From NCBI GenBank assembly GCA_024400545.1, contig JAKSMO010000017.1:1-42801 (forward strand): a stretch of 42,801 nucleotides of DNA, written 5' to 3'. The position numbers and the translations under genes are program-made. The notes beneath the pieces were generated by a model. The model made no database searches. It saw nothing but the letters and a program-made list of their open reading frames with translations, and was not told the origin of the DNA. Source of the stretch: Bacteroidales bacterium (lineage in GTDB: Bacteria > Bacteroidota > Bacteroidia > Bacteroidales > P3). Positions 14,732 through 24,790 of this stretch are shown piece after piece; positions within the stretch are counted from its first letter, which is position 1; each line of letters begins with the position of its first letter.

Positions 14732-15694
14732 ATGAAAGCACCAGTACTCGTAATCACCTTTAATCGACCTTCTTATGCACGTAGAGTGTTGGAGACGGTT
14801 AGAAGATACAAACCGGAACATCTTTTTGTTTTCCAAGATGGTGCAAGGGTAGGGAATGCTATGGACGCAGAACGATGCCCACAAGTCAGGGCGATGGTGG
14901 ACAAGATGGTGGATTGGCCATGTAAGCTTGAAACGTATTATTCGGATAAAAACTTAGGGTGTGGGCCAGGTCCGGCGAGTGCCCTTTCGTGGTTTTTTGA
15001 CAAGGAGGAATGTGGTATAGTGCTGGAGGATGATGCTGTGCCTCACGACGACTTCTTTGAGTATGCGACTATTTTGCTGGAGAAATATAAGGACGATTCG
15101 GATGTGCGGGCAATTGGAAGTATGAATGTGGATACTCATAGATGGGGAGATGGGTCGTATTATTTCTCAATGATGAACAGAAACTTGTGTGCATGGGCTA
15201 GTTGGAGAAGGGCTTGGGTGGATTTTGATATAAGACTCATGAATACATCAAGATGCAAGTTGTCGCGGGCGCTAAGCAGATATCATTGTGGACTTTCGGA
15301 GCGCGCTTATTGGTGTGATAGACTGGACGAGGTGCATAAAGACGGCGTGGGTGGAACAAGTTGGGATATGCAGTTCTTGATGTCTATTTGGCTGAATGGA
15401 GGGAAAGGCATTATTCCCAATGTGAATCTCTCGTCGAATATCGGAACCACAAGTGATGCCACGCATGAGCTGTTGCAAGGCAACATTATTGACAATGTGC
15501 CAACGAATCCGATATTGCCATTGATTCACCCGACAACGACTAGTGTACAAACTGAAGCGGATAAAGAATTTCATTATAGATATTTTCAACGTTCGAGAGC
15601 CAATTGGCCGAAGTCGAAAATATGGTTGGTAGAGGCGAACAAGTGGCTGAAAAGACTGCTGGGGAGAAACGAGCCATGGAGAAATAAAAAATGA
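14732..15694 (+). CDS. GT-A fold glycosyltransferase (HlpA/GNT-I-like)
   Basis: A 320-residue protein that opens with [18 protein letters not shown] and carries LEDDAVP at 98-104, the metal-binding EDD site of the GT-A family related to GNT-I and to HlpA-like proteins. It probably adds a sugar in repeat-unit assembly; the donor is unknown. It has no signal peptide. It begins 9 nt after the deacetylase gene and overlaps the next gene by 4 nt. Confidence 0.82.
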   Translation: MKAPVLVITFNRPSYARRVLETVRRYKPEHLFVFQDGARVGNAMDAERCPQVRAMVDKMVDWPCKLETYYSDKNLGCGPGPASALSWFFDKEECGIVLEDDAVPHDDFFEYATILLEKYKDDSDVRAIGSMNVDTHRWGDGSYYFSMMNRNLCAWASWRRAWVDFDIRLMNTSRCKLSRALSRYHCGLSERAYWCDRLDEVHKDGVGGTSWDMQFLMSIWLNGGKGIIPNVNLSSNIGTTSDATHELLQGNIIDNVPTNPILPLIHPTTTSVQTEADKEFHYRYFQRSRANWPKSKIWLVEANKWLKRLLGRNEPWRNKK

Positions 15695-16341
15695 GGAAGA
15701 TACGGTATTATTTTCAGAAATTTTTTGGCAACTTGTTGAAGTCGCCTATCTTTTTGGATGGAAAGACTGTAGGATATAGTGTGGTAAAGTCGGAGAAAGC
15801 TGGGGTAAAAATGTCGCCGAAAAGTCGAGTGCTTGCTCCGTATGTGTTGCGGAATGTGGAGTTGGGGGATTACTCGTATTTGTCACCCAATTCCAATGTT
15901 TCTAATTGCACAATAGGAAAGTTCTGTTCTGTCGGGCCCAACTTTTGCTGCGGATTGGGGATTCATCCAATACATGGAATATCCACTTCGCCGATGTTTT
16001 TCTCAACCAAGAAGCAGAATGGTTTTACGCTTTCTGCAACAAACAAGATTGAAGAAAATAAGCATGTGGAGATTGGCAATGATGTGTGGATAGGTGCAAA
16101 TGTGACGATTTTGGATGGTGTGACAATTGGAGATGGAGCTATTGTTGGGGCTGGTGCTGTTGTTACGAAGGATATTCCGGCATACGGAATTGCAGTAGGT
16201 GTTCCGGCAAAAGTCAAGAAGTATCGCTTTGATGATGATACCATCAAGAAGTTGCAAGAATGCGAGTGGTGGGATGACGAATCTAAGTTGAAATCGGTAG
16301 AACAGCACTTCTTTGACGTAAAAGATTTTTTGTCTGAATGA
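15691..16341 (+). CDS. Hexapeptide-repeat O-acetyltransferase, CatB-like
   Basis: A 216-residue left-handed beta-helix acetyltransferase. Hexapeptide turns run from about residue 60 to 180, including [21 protein letters not shown] loop with GIHPIHG carries the likely catalytic histidine, and the end reads [11 protein letters not shown], as in CatB/xenobiotic-type and capsule O-acetyltransferases. Acetyl-CoA-dependent O- or N-acetylation of a sugar is expected. It overlaps the previous gene by 4 nt. Confidence 0.9.
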   Translation: MRKIRYYFQKFFGNLLKSPIFLDGKTVGYSVVKSEKAGVKMSPKSRVLAPYVLRNVELGDYSYLSPNSNVSNCTIGKFCSVGPNFCCGLGIHPIHGISTSPMFFSTKKQNGFTLSATNKIEENKHVEIGNDVWIGANVTILDGVTIGDGAIVGAGAVVTKDIPAYGIAVGVPAKVKKYRFDDDTIKKLQECEWWDDESKLKSVEQHFFDVKDFLSE

Positions 16342-16342
16342 T

Positions 16343-17317
16343 ATGAGATTTTCCGTAATCGTTCCGTTATATAATAAAGAAGAATTTGTTGAGAGGACAA
16401 TACAAAGTGTTCTCGCTCAGAGTTATTCCGATTTTGAGCTGATTGTGGTGGATGATGGCAGTACGGACAATTCATTGACAGTGGCAAAAGATTGTGCGAA
16501 AAAGAATGAGGAGAAATGCCAAATTGTGAGTCAGCCGAATGGCGGAGTGGCAACTGCGAGAAACAATGGTGTGGCTCATGCAAAAGGTGATTATGTCTGC
16601 TTTTTGGACTCGGATGACTGGTGGGAACCAGATTTCTTATCCGAAATGGCTGGATTGATTGACAGGTATCCAGAAGCAGGTATGTACGGGACAGGGTTCT
16701 ATTTGGTTAAAAATGGCCAGAAGAGAATTGCGCCTATCGGCATTGATTCTAATTTTGATGAGGGATATATAAATTATTGCCAGGTATATGCAAAAACATT
16801 GTGCATGCCAATCACATCAAGCTCGGTGGCTGTTTCGCGGCAATTGTTTTTAGAAACAAGAGGATTTAGAAAAGGGATATCGTTGGGAGAGGATTTTGAC
16901 CTTTGGATAAGATTGGCGTTGAAAAATAAAGTAGCATTGGTTGCCAAGCCATTAGCTAATTACTTTCAAGATATTCCGCCAAGCAAAAGGGCCACCAGGC
17001 GATTGCATGATCCGCAGACCCACATGTTGTGGAATTTTGATTATCTGAGAGAGGAAGAGTTGCGGAATAGAGATTTGAAAATACTGCTCGATAGGTTGAG
17101 AGCGAGTGGGTTATATTATTACTTTTTGTCAAAAGAGTACCATTCGGCCACGTTAGACCAGATAGCGAAAATCGATTGGAGTAATGTATCGCCTAAATGG
17201 TATAAGAGATACCATTCGCCTATTTGGTATCAAAGAATATTGGTGGTATCGAAGAAGAGGATGTCGGCTGTCAAACAAATTTGTCTGAAGCTATTAAGGA
17301 AACTGAAAAAAGCATAG
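16343..17317 (+). CDS. Family 2 glycosyltransferase
   Basis: A 324-residue GT2 enzyme with VVDDGSTDN (35-43) and LDSDDWW (88-94), the nucleotide and metal sites. It starts one base after the previous stop codon. The C-terminal region is basic. Specificity unknown. Confidence 0.94.
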   Translation: MRFSVIVPLYNKEEFVERTIQSVLAQSYSDFELIVVDDGSTDNSLTVAKDCAKKNEEKCQIVSQPNGGVATARNNGVAHAKGDYVCFLDSDDWWEPDFLSEMAGLIDRYPEAGMYGTGFYLVKNGQKRIAPIGIDSNFDEGYINYCQVYAKTLCMPITSSSVAVSRQLFLETRGFRKGISLGEDFDLWIRLALKNKVALVAKPLANYFQDIPPSKRATRRLHDPQTHMLWNFDYLREEELRNRDLKILLDRLRASGLYYYFLSKEYHSATLDQIAKIDWSNVSPKWYKRYHSPIWYQRILVVSKKRMSAVKQICLKLLRKLKKA

Positions 17318-17321
17318 AGTT

Positions 17322-18719
17322 GTGGTTACATTTTTACCAAAGCAGATTTCAAGAAGAGCAATATTGATATATGTACTCTCGTTGCTATTTGTAAGCGGAG
17401 TATTCTATAGGTATATCATGGCTCCAATATTTCTTGTGATGGGTATCATTTGGGTGCTATTGTTCTTCTTATTGTCGTCAAAATATACCCAAACCTGGAG
17501 TCGGTTGAATGAGAGAGGCTATAAGCGAAGGCTGTTCTTCACAGCGTTAGGCATTAGATTGGTATGGGTCATATTCTCATATTTCTTCTATTTGATAAAG
17601 ACCGGAATACCTTTTGAATTTGGTTCATCCGACGCTTACGATTATCATGAATTGGCTGCATGGCTGAATGAGATTGGCTGGAAAGACCTACGGTCATACA
17701 TGTCCACTGTGGGTATTAGTGATAGTGGTTATCCTATATATTTGACTTTATTGTATGCCATTGTGGGACCGAATATATTAGTTGCTCGTGTTGTCAAGAG
17801 TTTACTGAGTGCATGGATGTGTGTGATGATGTATAATATTGCAACTCGAAATTTTGGCGAAAAAGTAGGTAGAATGGCGGGCATTTTTGGTTGCTTAATG
17901 CCTAATTTGGTGATATATTGTGGCCTACATTTGAAAGAGGTGGAGATGATTTTTCTGGCTGTTGCCACACTGGATAGAGCAGACAACATGTTGCATAAAA
18001 ACAAGATTTTCTTTTGGGATGGTGTAATTGTTGTATTGCTTATTGCAAGCTTGTTCTTTTTCCGAACGGTGTTGGGCGCAACTGTGGCTTTTGCTATTTT
18101 CACTTCGATTGTCTTTTCCAGATCGCGAGCTGTTACAAGTTGGAATCGAGCAGTGTTGATTATCTGGGCTGTGATGGCTGTGGGCATATTTGCTGGAGGT
18201 ACGATTGCTTCGGATGTTCGGTCGGTGTGGGAACAAAGAACGACTAATCAGGATGCAAAACGATCCCACCAGGTGAATAAAGGTGTTAAATGGGCCAAGT
18301 ATGCTACAGGTTCAGTGATGGCACCAATGATGTTTGTGTTGCCATTCCCCACCATGATTGACGTTGATGAACAGTACAATCAGCAGTTGATTAATGGTGG
18401 TAATTATGTCCGAAATTTTTTGGGTATATTTGTCATCATTACAACGTTTGATGCTATTTTTAGGAGAAAAAACTGGCGCGATTTCACTTTGATAGGATCA
18501 TACCCTATAGCATATTTGGGTGTGGTGTGTTCGAGCGGATTTGCAAATGCTGAGCGATTCCTCTTGCCGGCATTGCCCATGCTATTGATAATGGCGGCAT
18601 ACGGAATATCAATACTGTCGGCTAAAAACTTCAGATATGTGAAGATATGGTATGTGGCATTGCCAATCATCATTATTGGTTGGGCAGTTTTTAAGTTAGG
18701 CTCGCGAGGAATATTGTAG
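17322..18719 (+). CDS. Polytopic membrane protein, possible GT-C glycosyltransferase or polymerase
   Basis: A 465-residue protein with about ten or more membrane segments. After two N-terminal helices comes a region with SSDAYDYHELAAWL and GYPIYLTLLYAIVG, which resembles the first extracytoplasmic loop of GT-C enzymes (ArnT/PMT type, acidic residues then G-x-P-x-Y). A Wzy-type polymerase is the alternative. Because the operon has an ABC exporter, a Wzy would not be required, so a transferase that decorates the glycan outside the membrane fits better. The start used is GTG at 17322, 4 nt after the previous stop; the next ATG (17419) would remove the first helix. Confidence 0.7.
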   Translation: MVTFLPKQISRRAILIYVLSLLFVSGVFYRYIMAPIFLVMGIIWVLLFFLLSSKYTQTWSRLNERGYKRRLFFTALGIRLVWVIFSYFFYLIKTGIPFEFGSSDAYDYHELAAWLNEIGWKDLRSYMSTVGISDSGYPIYLTLLYAIVGPNILVARVVKSLLSAWMCVMMYNIATRNFGEKVGRMAGIFGCLMPNLVIYCGLHLKEVEMIFLAVATLDRADNMLHKNKIFFWDGVIVVLLIASLFFFRTVLGATVAFAIFTSIVFSRSRAVTSWNRAVLIIWAVMAVGIFAGGTIASDVRSVWEQRTTNQDAKRSHQVNKGVKWAKYATGSVMAPMMFVLPFPTMIDVDEQYNQQLINGGNYVRNFLGIFVIITTFDAIFRRKNWRDFTLIGSYPIAYLGVVCSSGFANAERFLLPALPMLLIMAAYGISILSAKNFRYVKIWYVALPIIIIGWAVFKLGSRGIL

Positions 18720-18732
18720 CACAAAATTGAGC

Positions 18733-19860
18733 ATGAAGGTTGCTTTTTATATAGGTCGATTAAATAGAGGTGGAGCAGAAACTTTGCTTGCCGATATATT
18801 TTCAATGAAAGAGACTCTTCCTTTTGAGCCTTTATGCGTATATCGTTCGGAAGGCAATTTGTCGGATGCATTTCACTCTACTGGAGTTAGAATGAAACGA
18901 TTGCCGAGAAAGAAAAGTTGGCTAGTATATATGATTCGTTTGAGGTATTTGTTGTTGAGCGAAAAGGTTGAAATTGTGCATGCTCAAACCTCTTTAAATG
19001 CGATAATAGCCATTTTGTGTACATTGTTTACTCCGATTAAAGTGGTTAATACATTTCATGGGTTTGGTTTTGCTCGTAGCCCTAAGATTTTGCGTCGGTT
19101 CGTTTTCCGAGGATGCGATAGGTTGGTTTTTGTGAGCGATTATGAAAAATCATATTATCTGCAACTAGGTGATTTTGGGGTTAGGAACAAGTGTGAGGTG
19201 GTATATAATGGCGTCAATTTCGACAAATTTAAACTAAAAGATCATAAGAGTGAATCTGATGAATTGATTAATATCTGTATGGTTGGCAGTTTTGCTGAAG
19301 GCCGAAACCATCTATTTGTGTGCCAATTTATCAATCATCTGAAACAAAAGGGAGTGAATTTCCATTTCACTTTTATTGGGGGAGCAAGAGTGAGCGAACC
19401 CAAAGTATATGAAGACTGTGTGAATTACTGCACGGAGCACGATTTGATGAACCACGTCACGTTTGCAGGTCTGTGTGACGACGTTCCTCAATTGTTGGCC
19501 ACGATGGACGCTTTTGTTTACGCAACTCGTCACGATAGTTTCGGAATAGCAGTTATGGAGGCGATAGCCTCAGGTTTGCCTACTTTTGTGAATGATTGGG
19601 GCGTGATGAACGAGTTAACCAAAGATGGGAAACTGGCTTCGTTGTATGAATCAAATAATATTGATTCGTTATATGAGAAGTTCGTTCACTTCTTACATCA
19701 GCGTTCGGAGTATCAGTCCGACGCATATAATAATGCGTTGGAGGTAAGAATGATTTATAGTATTGAAAATCATATTGCAAATTTGGCGCGAATCTACTAC
19801 GCTCTACTTTCGCCACACCTTCGTATGAAAAAAGAGGTGGGAGAAGGTAAGAGTAGATAA
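18733..19860 (+). CDS. Family 4 glycosyltransferase
   Basis: A 375-residue GT-B enzyme. The N-terminal domain starts KVAFYIGRLNRGGAETLLAD, typical of GT4, and the C-terminal domain carries the donor-binding E-x7-E-type stretch DSFGIAVMEAIASG (about 266-279). A retaining transfer from a nucleotide sugar is expected. I use the ATG at 18733; an in-frame TTG two codons upstream is less likely. Confidence 0.92.
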   Translation: MKVAFYIGRLNRGGAETLLADIFSMKETLPFEPLCVYRSEGNLSDAFHSTGVRMKRLPRKKSWLVYMIRLRYLLLSEKVEIVHAQTSLNAIIAILCTLFTPIKVVNTFHGFGFARSPKILRRFVFRGCDRLVFVSDYEKSYYLQLGDFGVRNKCEVVYNGVNFDKFKLKDHKSESDELINICMVGSFAEGRNHLFVCQFINHLKQKGVNFHFTFIGGARVSEPKVYEDCVNYCTEHDLMNHVTFAGLCDDVPQLLATMDAFVYATRHDSFGIAVMEAIASGLPTFVNDWGVMNELTKDGKLASLYESNNIDSLYEKFVHFLHQRSEYQSDAYNNALEVRMIYSIENHIANLARIYYALLSPHLRMKKEVGEGKSR

Positions 19861-19883
19861 AGTAAACGTGTAAAAACACCATT

Positions 19884-20897
19884 ATGAAGATAACAATTAC
19901 AGGCGGAGCCGGTTTTATTGGTTCTAATTTGTGCGAACATTTTGTCAAAAAAGGTTACGAGGTTACTTGTTTGGATAATCTATCAACAGGATTTCGGCGT
20001 AATGTAGAAGCATTGATGGCTGAATCGAATTTCAAGTTTATCGAGGGTGATATTCGAGATCTTGAAACTTGTCGAATAGCGGTAAAAGGCTCAGAAGTAG
20101 TGCTTCATGAAGCCGCCTTGGGTAGTGTGCCCCGTAGTATCAACGACCCGATAAATACAAATGCTAATAATATTGACGGTTTTTTGAATATGCTAGTGGC
20201 ATCACGTGATGCCGGAGTTCGCCGTTTTGTATATGCTGCCAGTTCATCGACTTATGGTGATAGCAAAGAATTGCCTAAAGTTGAGCATAATATTGGCCGT
20301 CCTTTATCTCCGTATGCCATCACAAAGTTTGTGAATGAGTTGTATGCTAATGTGTTTACGGATCTTTATGGTTTGGAAACTATTGGTTTAAGATATTTCA
20401 ATGTTTTTGGCCGTCGCCAAGACCCGAATGGTGCTTATGCGGCAGTGATACCGTTGTGGGTGAAGGCATTGATTCATCATGAGTCGCCATATATTAATGG
20501 GGATGGCTCCTATTCTCGCGACTTCACCTATATTGATAATGTCATTCAGGCCAATGAACTGGCTGCCACAGTACCATCGGAGCAACTGAGGGAGCGAGCC
20601 AACCAGTACAACGCTACCCTTACTGAGAAAGCCCCCAAGGATTTGGTGTTCAATGTGGCATATGGCGGAAACACCACTTTGATGGATTTGTTTGCATGTC
20701 TGCGTGATAATTTGGCGAAGTATGATGTAGAAATAGCGAAGATCGACCCGATTCATCGTGATAATAGGGCCGGTGACATTCCTCATTCTCAGGCATCTAT
20801 CCAAAAAGCACAATTTATTTTGGGCTACAAGCCCAAGTTTGACGCAATAAGCGGGTTTGAGCAAGCATGTGATTGGTATTGGAATAATTTGAAATAA
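19884..20897 (+). CDS. wbpP: UDP-N-acetylglucosamine C4-epimerase, WbpP/TviC-like
   Basis: A 337-residue extended SDR enzyme. The NAD-binding loop GGAGFIG is at 7-13, the SSSTYGD strand at 120-126 and the catalytic YxxxK at Tyr144/Lys148. The stretches AALGSVPRSINDP (78-90) and RYFNVFGRRQDPNGAYAAVI are close to WbpP/TviC, which interconvert UDP-GlcNAc and UDP-GalNAc (or the uronic acids). It would supply a GalNAc-type donor for the repeat unit. It starts 23 nt after the GT4 gene and ends directly against the next start codon. Confidence 0.87.
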   Translation: MKITITGGAGFIGSNLCEHFVKKGYEVTCLDNLSTGFRRNVEALMAESNFKFIEGDIRDLETCRIAVKGSEVVLHEAALGSVPRSINDPINTNANNIDGFLNMLVASRDAGVRRFVYAASSSTYGDSKELPKVEHNIGRPLSPYAITKFVNELYANVFTDLYGLETIGLRYFNVFGRRQDPNGAYAAVIPLWVKALIHHESPYINGDGSYSRDFTYIDNVIQANELAATVPSEQLRERANQYNATLTEKAPKDLVFNVAYGGNTTLMDLFACLRDNLAKYDVEIAKIDPIHRDNRAGDIPHSQASIQKAQFILGYKPKFDAISGFEQACDWYWNNLK

Positions 20898-21827
20898 ATG
20901 AAAGTTATTTTTGTCGCCAGTGGGAACAAATCTGTAGGAACAGTTAGTTCCTTTGTTCGTTCTCAATTTGATTCACTCCAGCGTGAGGGTTTAGAGATGG
21001 AACTTTTTCCTGTAGTAGGTCACGGATGGAAAGCCTATCTTCGTGCAGCCCTGCGCTTGAGAAAAATCGTCAGAACGACTCGCCCTGATGTCGTCCATGC
21101 TCATTACTCTGTATGTGGCCTGGTCGCCGCACTTGCAACTTTCGGTCTCCGTACCAAGGTGGTGGTATCTATTTTGGGAAGTTTTCCTACAGAGAATTTC
21201 AAGTTACATTGGGTCCGATTCTTCATCAAGCATATCTGGGATGCAACACTTACAAAATCACAACGAACCGCCGATCAGCTAGGCATTAAGTTGCCGGTAG
21301 TACCAAACGGAGTGAACCTTGCTCAATTTTCGCTGATAGATCAGCAGGAGGCACGTTCATTAGTGGGTTTCTCGGAGGGGAAGCAATATGTGATTTGGTG
21401 CTCCCATCCTTCGCGCCCGGAAAAGCGTTTCCGACTGGCTGAAAAGGCTGTGCAACTGTTGAATAATGATAATGTTGAATTAGTGGCCGTGTGTGATAAG
21501 CCTCACGATGAGGTGGTTAAATATATGTGTGCTGCCGATATGTTGTTATTGACCTCTGTTAGCGAGGGTTCGCCTAATGTAATCAAGGAGGCTATGGCGT
21601 GCAATTGTCCGCTGGTGTCGACTGATGTTGGCGATGTACAATGGGTTACAGAGGGTGTGGAAGGTACTTATGTAGCAATGGCAGACGACCCACAGACCAT
21701 CAGTGATTGTATTGAGCAGGCTTTGACTTTCGGAAAAAGAACTAGCGGAAGAGAACAGATTCTCACCAAAGGATTGACCACGGAATGTATTGCTTCAAAG
21801 ATTATTTCGATTTATGACTCTTTATAA
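20898..21827 (+). CDS. Family 4 glycosyltransferase
   Basis: A 309-residue GT-B enzyme. RPDVVHAHYSVCGL and the C-terminal SEGSPNVIKEAMACNCPLVS (about 221-240) are standard GT4 acceptor- and donor-side motifs. It is shorter than most GT4 proteins, mainly in the N-terminal domain. Its ATG follows the epimerase stop with no gap. Confidence 0.9.
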   Translation: MKVIFVASGNKSVGTVSSFVRSQFDSLQREGLEMELFPVVGHGWKAYLRAALRLRKIVRTTRPDVVHAHYSVCGLVAALATFGLRTKVVVSILGSFPTENFKLHWVRFFIKHIWDATLTKSQRTADQLGIKLPVVPNGVNLAQFSLIDQQEARSLVGFSEGKQYVIWCSHPSRPEKRFRLAEKAVQLLNNDNVELVAVCDKPHDEVVKYMCAADMLLLTSVSEGSPNVIKEAMACNCPLVSTDVGDVQWVTEGVEGTYVAMADDPQTISDCIEQALTFGKRTSGREQILTKGLTTECIASKIISIYDSL

Positions 21828-23214
21828 TATTATTGATAGATATATCTTTCTCCCATTAGGAGATTTGGTTTATGGCAGTTGTGTTGCTGCCAAATTCAAG
21901 GAGATGTGCAAGACAGACTTCTTGACGGAAGAGCAAGTTGTTGAACTCCAAAATAGAAAGCTGCAGAAACTTGTCAAGCATTGCTACGACACTGTTCCTT
22001 ATTATACACGTCTTTTTGATTCTCTAGGAATTGACCCGAGCCAGATTAAGACTCGTGAGGACTTGAAAGTGTTGCCGGTGCTGACCAAGCAAATTATCCG
22101 TGATAATTATGACGATCTGTTCAGCAAGGGGATGAGCTCCAGACGTTTGCGTACTGGGGCGACTGGTGGTAGTACGGGAACACCTTTGAAATTCTGTACT
22201 GATGCAGCTGAATGGAGTAGCTGGAAAGCCTCCACCCTCAGAGCTTGGAAATGGTATGGCTTGAATATTGGTGATAAAATTTTCTCATTGGGTGGCAACT
22301 CCATCAACAAGAAGAAAAATCTGTTGTCGTTCAAAGGTCTTTATGACAGAATCATCATGCGCAACTTCAAGTTCAGTAGTGCTGATGTGTCAGATGAAGG
22401 AATGCAGCGCAACTATGAAGCATACATGAAGATAAAGCCCAAGGCAATTCGCGGATATGGATCTTCATTATATGTCTTTGCGCGCTATATTGAGAAGAAC
22501 AACCTTCCAGTCCTGCCTTTAAAGGTGTTGTTGACAACTGGCGAGGTGTTGATGCCTGAATATCGTCGTAAGTTAGAGGAGGTTTTCCACGCTCCATTGT
22601 ATGATGCGTATGGCGCTGGAGATGGAGGAATCCTGTCTCATGAATGTAAAGAACATAATGGATTCCATATCACGGAAGAATCTTGTGTTATTGAGATTAC
22701 CGACAAGAAGGGTGTCCCTCTGGAGGATGGCGAAGTGGGCTTTGTCTGCACAACTGATTTGGACAATTATGTATTCCCATTCTTGAGATATCATGTGGGT
22801 GACATGGCATATATAAAAAAAGAGCAGTGTACCTGCGGACGTAAGACACGGCTGATAGGAGAGGTGATGGGTAGGGCTGGTCGTCTGATGTACAACAAGC
22901 AGGGTGTACCTATTTCACCCACAATGCTCCCGATGATGTTCTATCCTGAATTGAACTACCACAATGTTGAATATCAAAAAGTATATAACAAGATTGATAA
23001 ATTCCAAATCCGTCAGGATGCCAAAGGTGACATTTGTGTGTTACTTAAATTAAAGGATAAGAATGAAGACCGTGCCCAATTTGACTATGTGCGGACAAAC
23101 TATTGCAACCATTTTGTTGGTTCAGAAGTAGTATTATCTTTTGTTGATGAGATTCCGACACTGCCTTCTGGCAAGGAGGACTATTGTGTTTCGGAGTATG
23201 AATACAAAGGGTGA
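21814..23214 (+). CDS. CapK/PaaK-like adenylate-forming enzyme
   Basis: A 466-residue protein of the phenylacetate-CoA-ligase-like group that includes capsule protein CapK. The P-loop TGATGGSTGTPLKF lies at about 114-127, an adenylate-binding YDAYGAGDGG follows, and a CTCGR cysteine motif is near residue 340. PaaK proteins make acyl-CoA from carboxylic acids; CapK-type homologues in polysaccharide loci have no settled reaction. It is the second adenylate-forming enzyme in this operon, unrelated in subfamily to the one at 11174. I use the ATG at 21814 (14-nt overlap with the GT4 gene) over a TTG at 21790. Confidence 0.85.
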   Translation: MTLYNIIDRYIFLPLGDLVYGSCVAAKFKEMCKTDFLTEEQVVELQNRKLQKLVKHCYDTVPYYTRLFDSLGIDPSQIKTREDLKVLPVLTKQIIRDNYDDLFSKGMSSRRLRTGATGGSTGTPLKFCTDAAEWSSWKASTLRAWKWYGLNIGDKIFSLGGNSINKKKNLLSFKGLYDRIIMRNFKFSSADVSDEGMQRNYEAYMKIKPKAIRGYGSSLYVFARYIEKNNLPVLPLKVLLTTGEVLMPEYRRKLEEVFHAPLYDAYGAGDGGILSHECKEHNGFHITEESCVIEITDKKGVPLEDGEVGFVCTTDLDNYVFPFLRYHVGDMAYIKKEQCTCGRKTRLIGEVMGRAGRLMYNKQGVPISPTMLPMMFYPELNYHNVEYQKVYNKIDKFQIRQDAKGDICVLLKLKDKNEDRAQFDYVRTNYCNHFVGSEVVLSFVDEIPTLPSGKEDYCVSEYEYKG

Positions 23215-23268
23215 TGTAGGAATAAGCAATCTGTTCTTGGAAATAATAACTTACTAATATCAATAATT

Positions 23269-23763
23269 ATGTCTCTGTATGAACATCGAACTGTAAAATC
23301 AGTTTTGAAAGGAATTTGGACACATACACTGTCCGATATCGCCATGTTTACCTTCCCTTATCAAGTCACTGTGGCCGTTCACAAACTCAGAGGCGTGAAG
23401 GTGGGAAAGAGAAGTCATATTGGCCGCAACTGCTTGCTCGACGATCATAATCCCGAAATGATTGAAATCGGCGACCGTGTAGGCATCACCTATGGGGTAA
23501 AGATTATCTGCCATAAACGAGACATGTCTAAGTACAAATACGGGATGAATCCCCAGCAGTGTCCATTCATCTATGGCAAAGTGAAGATTGAAGACGATGT
23601 ACACATTGGCATAGGAAGCACGATTATGCCAGGTGTCACCATCGGCAAGGGCGCTGTTATTGGTGCCTGCTCGCTGGTAACAAAGGATGTTCCTCCCTAC
23701 AGCCTTGCAGTAGGCTCACCAGCCAAAATTATTAAGACTTGGACCAAAGAAGAAGCAGAATGA
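23269..23763 (+). CDS. Hexapeptide-repeat acetyltransferase, WcaF/NodL-like
   Basis: A 164-residue left-handed beta-helix protein. Hexapeptide turns include VHIGIGSTIMPGVTIGKGAV, and it ends LAVGSPAKIIKTW. A KIICHKRDM stretch supplies the likely catalytic His. An acetyl-CoA-dependent sugar O-acetyltransferase is expected. A 54-nt gap precedes it, and it overlaps the next gene by 4 nt. Confidence 0.88.
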   Translation: MSLYEHRTVKSVLKGIWTHTLSDIAMFTFPYQVTVAVHKLRGVKVGKRSHIGRNCLLDDHNPEMIEIGDRVGITYGVKIICHKRDMSKYKYGMNPQQCPFIYGKVKIEDDVHIGIGSTIMPGVTIGKGAVIGACSLVTKDVPPYSLAVGSPAKIIKTWTKEEAE

Positions 23764-24782
23764 GATATATCTTCGAACTTAATCACCCTAAGCATTACTA
23801 TCAGTTCAAGTATGTGATGCAAATGCTTGAGCAGCATGGCCATGAGATTATGGTGCTGGCTCGCGACAAGGATGTTTTATTGGATGTCCTTCGTGAAGAA
23901 AATGTGGATTTCACTATTTTTGGAAAGCATCATAAATCAATGAGGGCCAAAGTAATGGGAACCTTTAGCCTTGTTAAGAATTACATAGCAATTGCACGAA
24001 AGTATAAGCCCGATGTCATCGTGTCAAAAGGTTCTTGGTACGGCACATTCACAGCTAAGGTGTTAGGAAAGAAGTCTGCTATCTTTCCCGATTCCGAGGT
24101 GGTGAAAGTAACAAATAACTATGTCGTTCCGATGTGCACGAAAGTTATAACTCCGCAGCCTTTCAAACTTAACTATGGTACAAAACATTTGCGTGTGGCA
24201 GGAATTTTTGAGGATTGCTACCTTGCTCCCCAAGTCTATCAACCAAAGTCCGACTTTATTGAGCAATATTCGCTGAAGAAACCTTATGCTGTTGTGCGAT
24301 TTGTAGGTTGGTTTGCCAATCATGATGTTGGAAATAATGGATTCTCTTTTCAAGACAAGATTAACCTTGTGAAGACCATAGCAGAGTATATGACGGTTTA
24401 CATCTCTTCTGAAGGTAGATTGCCGGAAGAACTGAAAGTATATCGCCTGCCCACACCTGCGTCAATCATCCACGATGTGTTGAGCAACGCTGATTTGTAT
24501 GTTGGTGATTCTCAGACTATGGCTGCCGAAGCCGCACTTCTGGGTACTCCGGCTATCCGTTCCAACTCTTTTGTGGGTCCTAACGATATGTCAAACTTCA
24601 TCATGTTACAAGATGAGTATCAGTTGCTCCACAATATTGCCAACCCTCAAGAGGCAATTGCTTTGGCTAAAAAATATTCAGAAAACAGCCAGAAACAAGT
24701 GTGGATGGAGCGTCGCAATCGTTATTATGAACGTATCGGTGATATCAATGCCGAAATAGTATCAATGTTAGAACAGTTCTAA
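23760..24782 (+). CDS. DUF354 family protein, GT-B-like
   Basis: A 340-residue protein of the DUF354 type, recognised from RYIFELNHPKHYYQFK at the start, the KPDVIVSKGSWYGTF strand, and SIIHDVLSNADLYVGDSQT. The last resembles the donor-binding side of MurG/UDP-GlcNAc 2-epimerase-like GT-B folds. Members occur in archaeal and bacterial polysaccharide loci and are predicted, not proven, glycosyltransferases. I use the ATG at 23760, which overlaps the previous stop as ATGA; a TTG seven codons upstream is less likely. Confidence 0.82.
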   Translation: MRYIFELNHPKHYYQFKYVMQMLEQHGHEIMVLARDKDVLLDVLREENVDFTIFGKHHKSMRAKVMGTFSLVKNYIAIARKYKPDVIVSKGSWYGTFTAKVLGKKSAIFPDSEVVKVTNNYVVPMCTKVITPQPFKLNYGTKHLRVAGIFEDCYLAPQVYQPKSDFIEQYSLKKPYAVVRFVGWFANHDVGNNGFSFQDKINLVKTIAEYMTVYISSEGRLPEELKVYRLPTPASIIHDVLSNADLYVGDSQTMAAEAALLGTPAIRSNSFVGPNDMSNFIMLQDEYQLLHNIANPQEAIALAKKYSENSQKQVWMERRNRYYERIGDINAEIVSMLEQF

Positions 24783-24790
24783 ATTTTGGT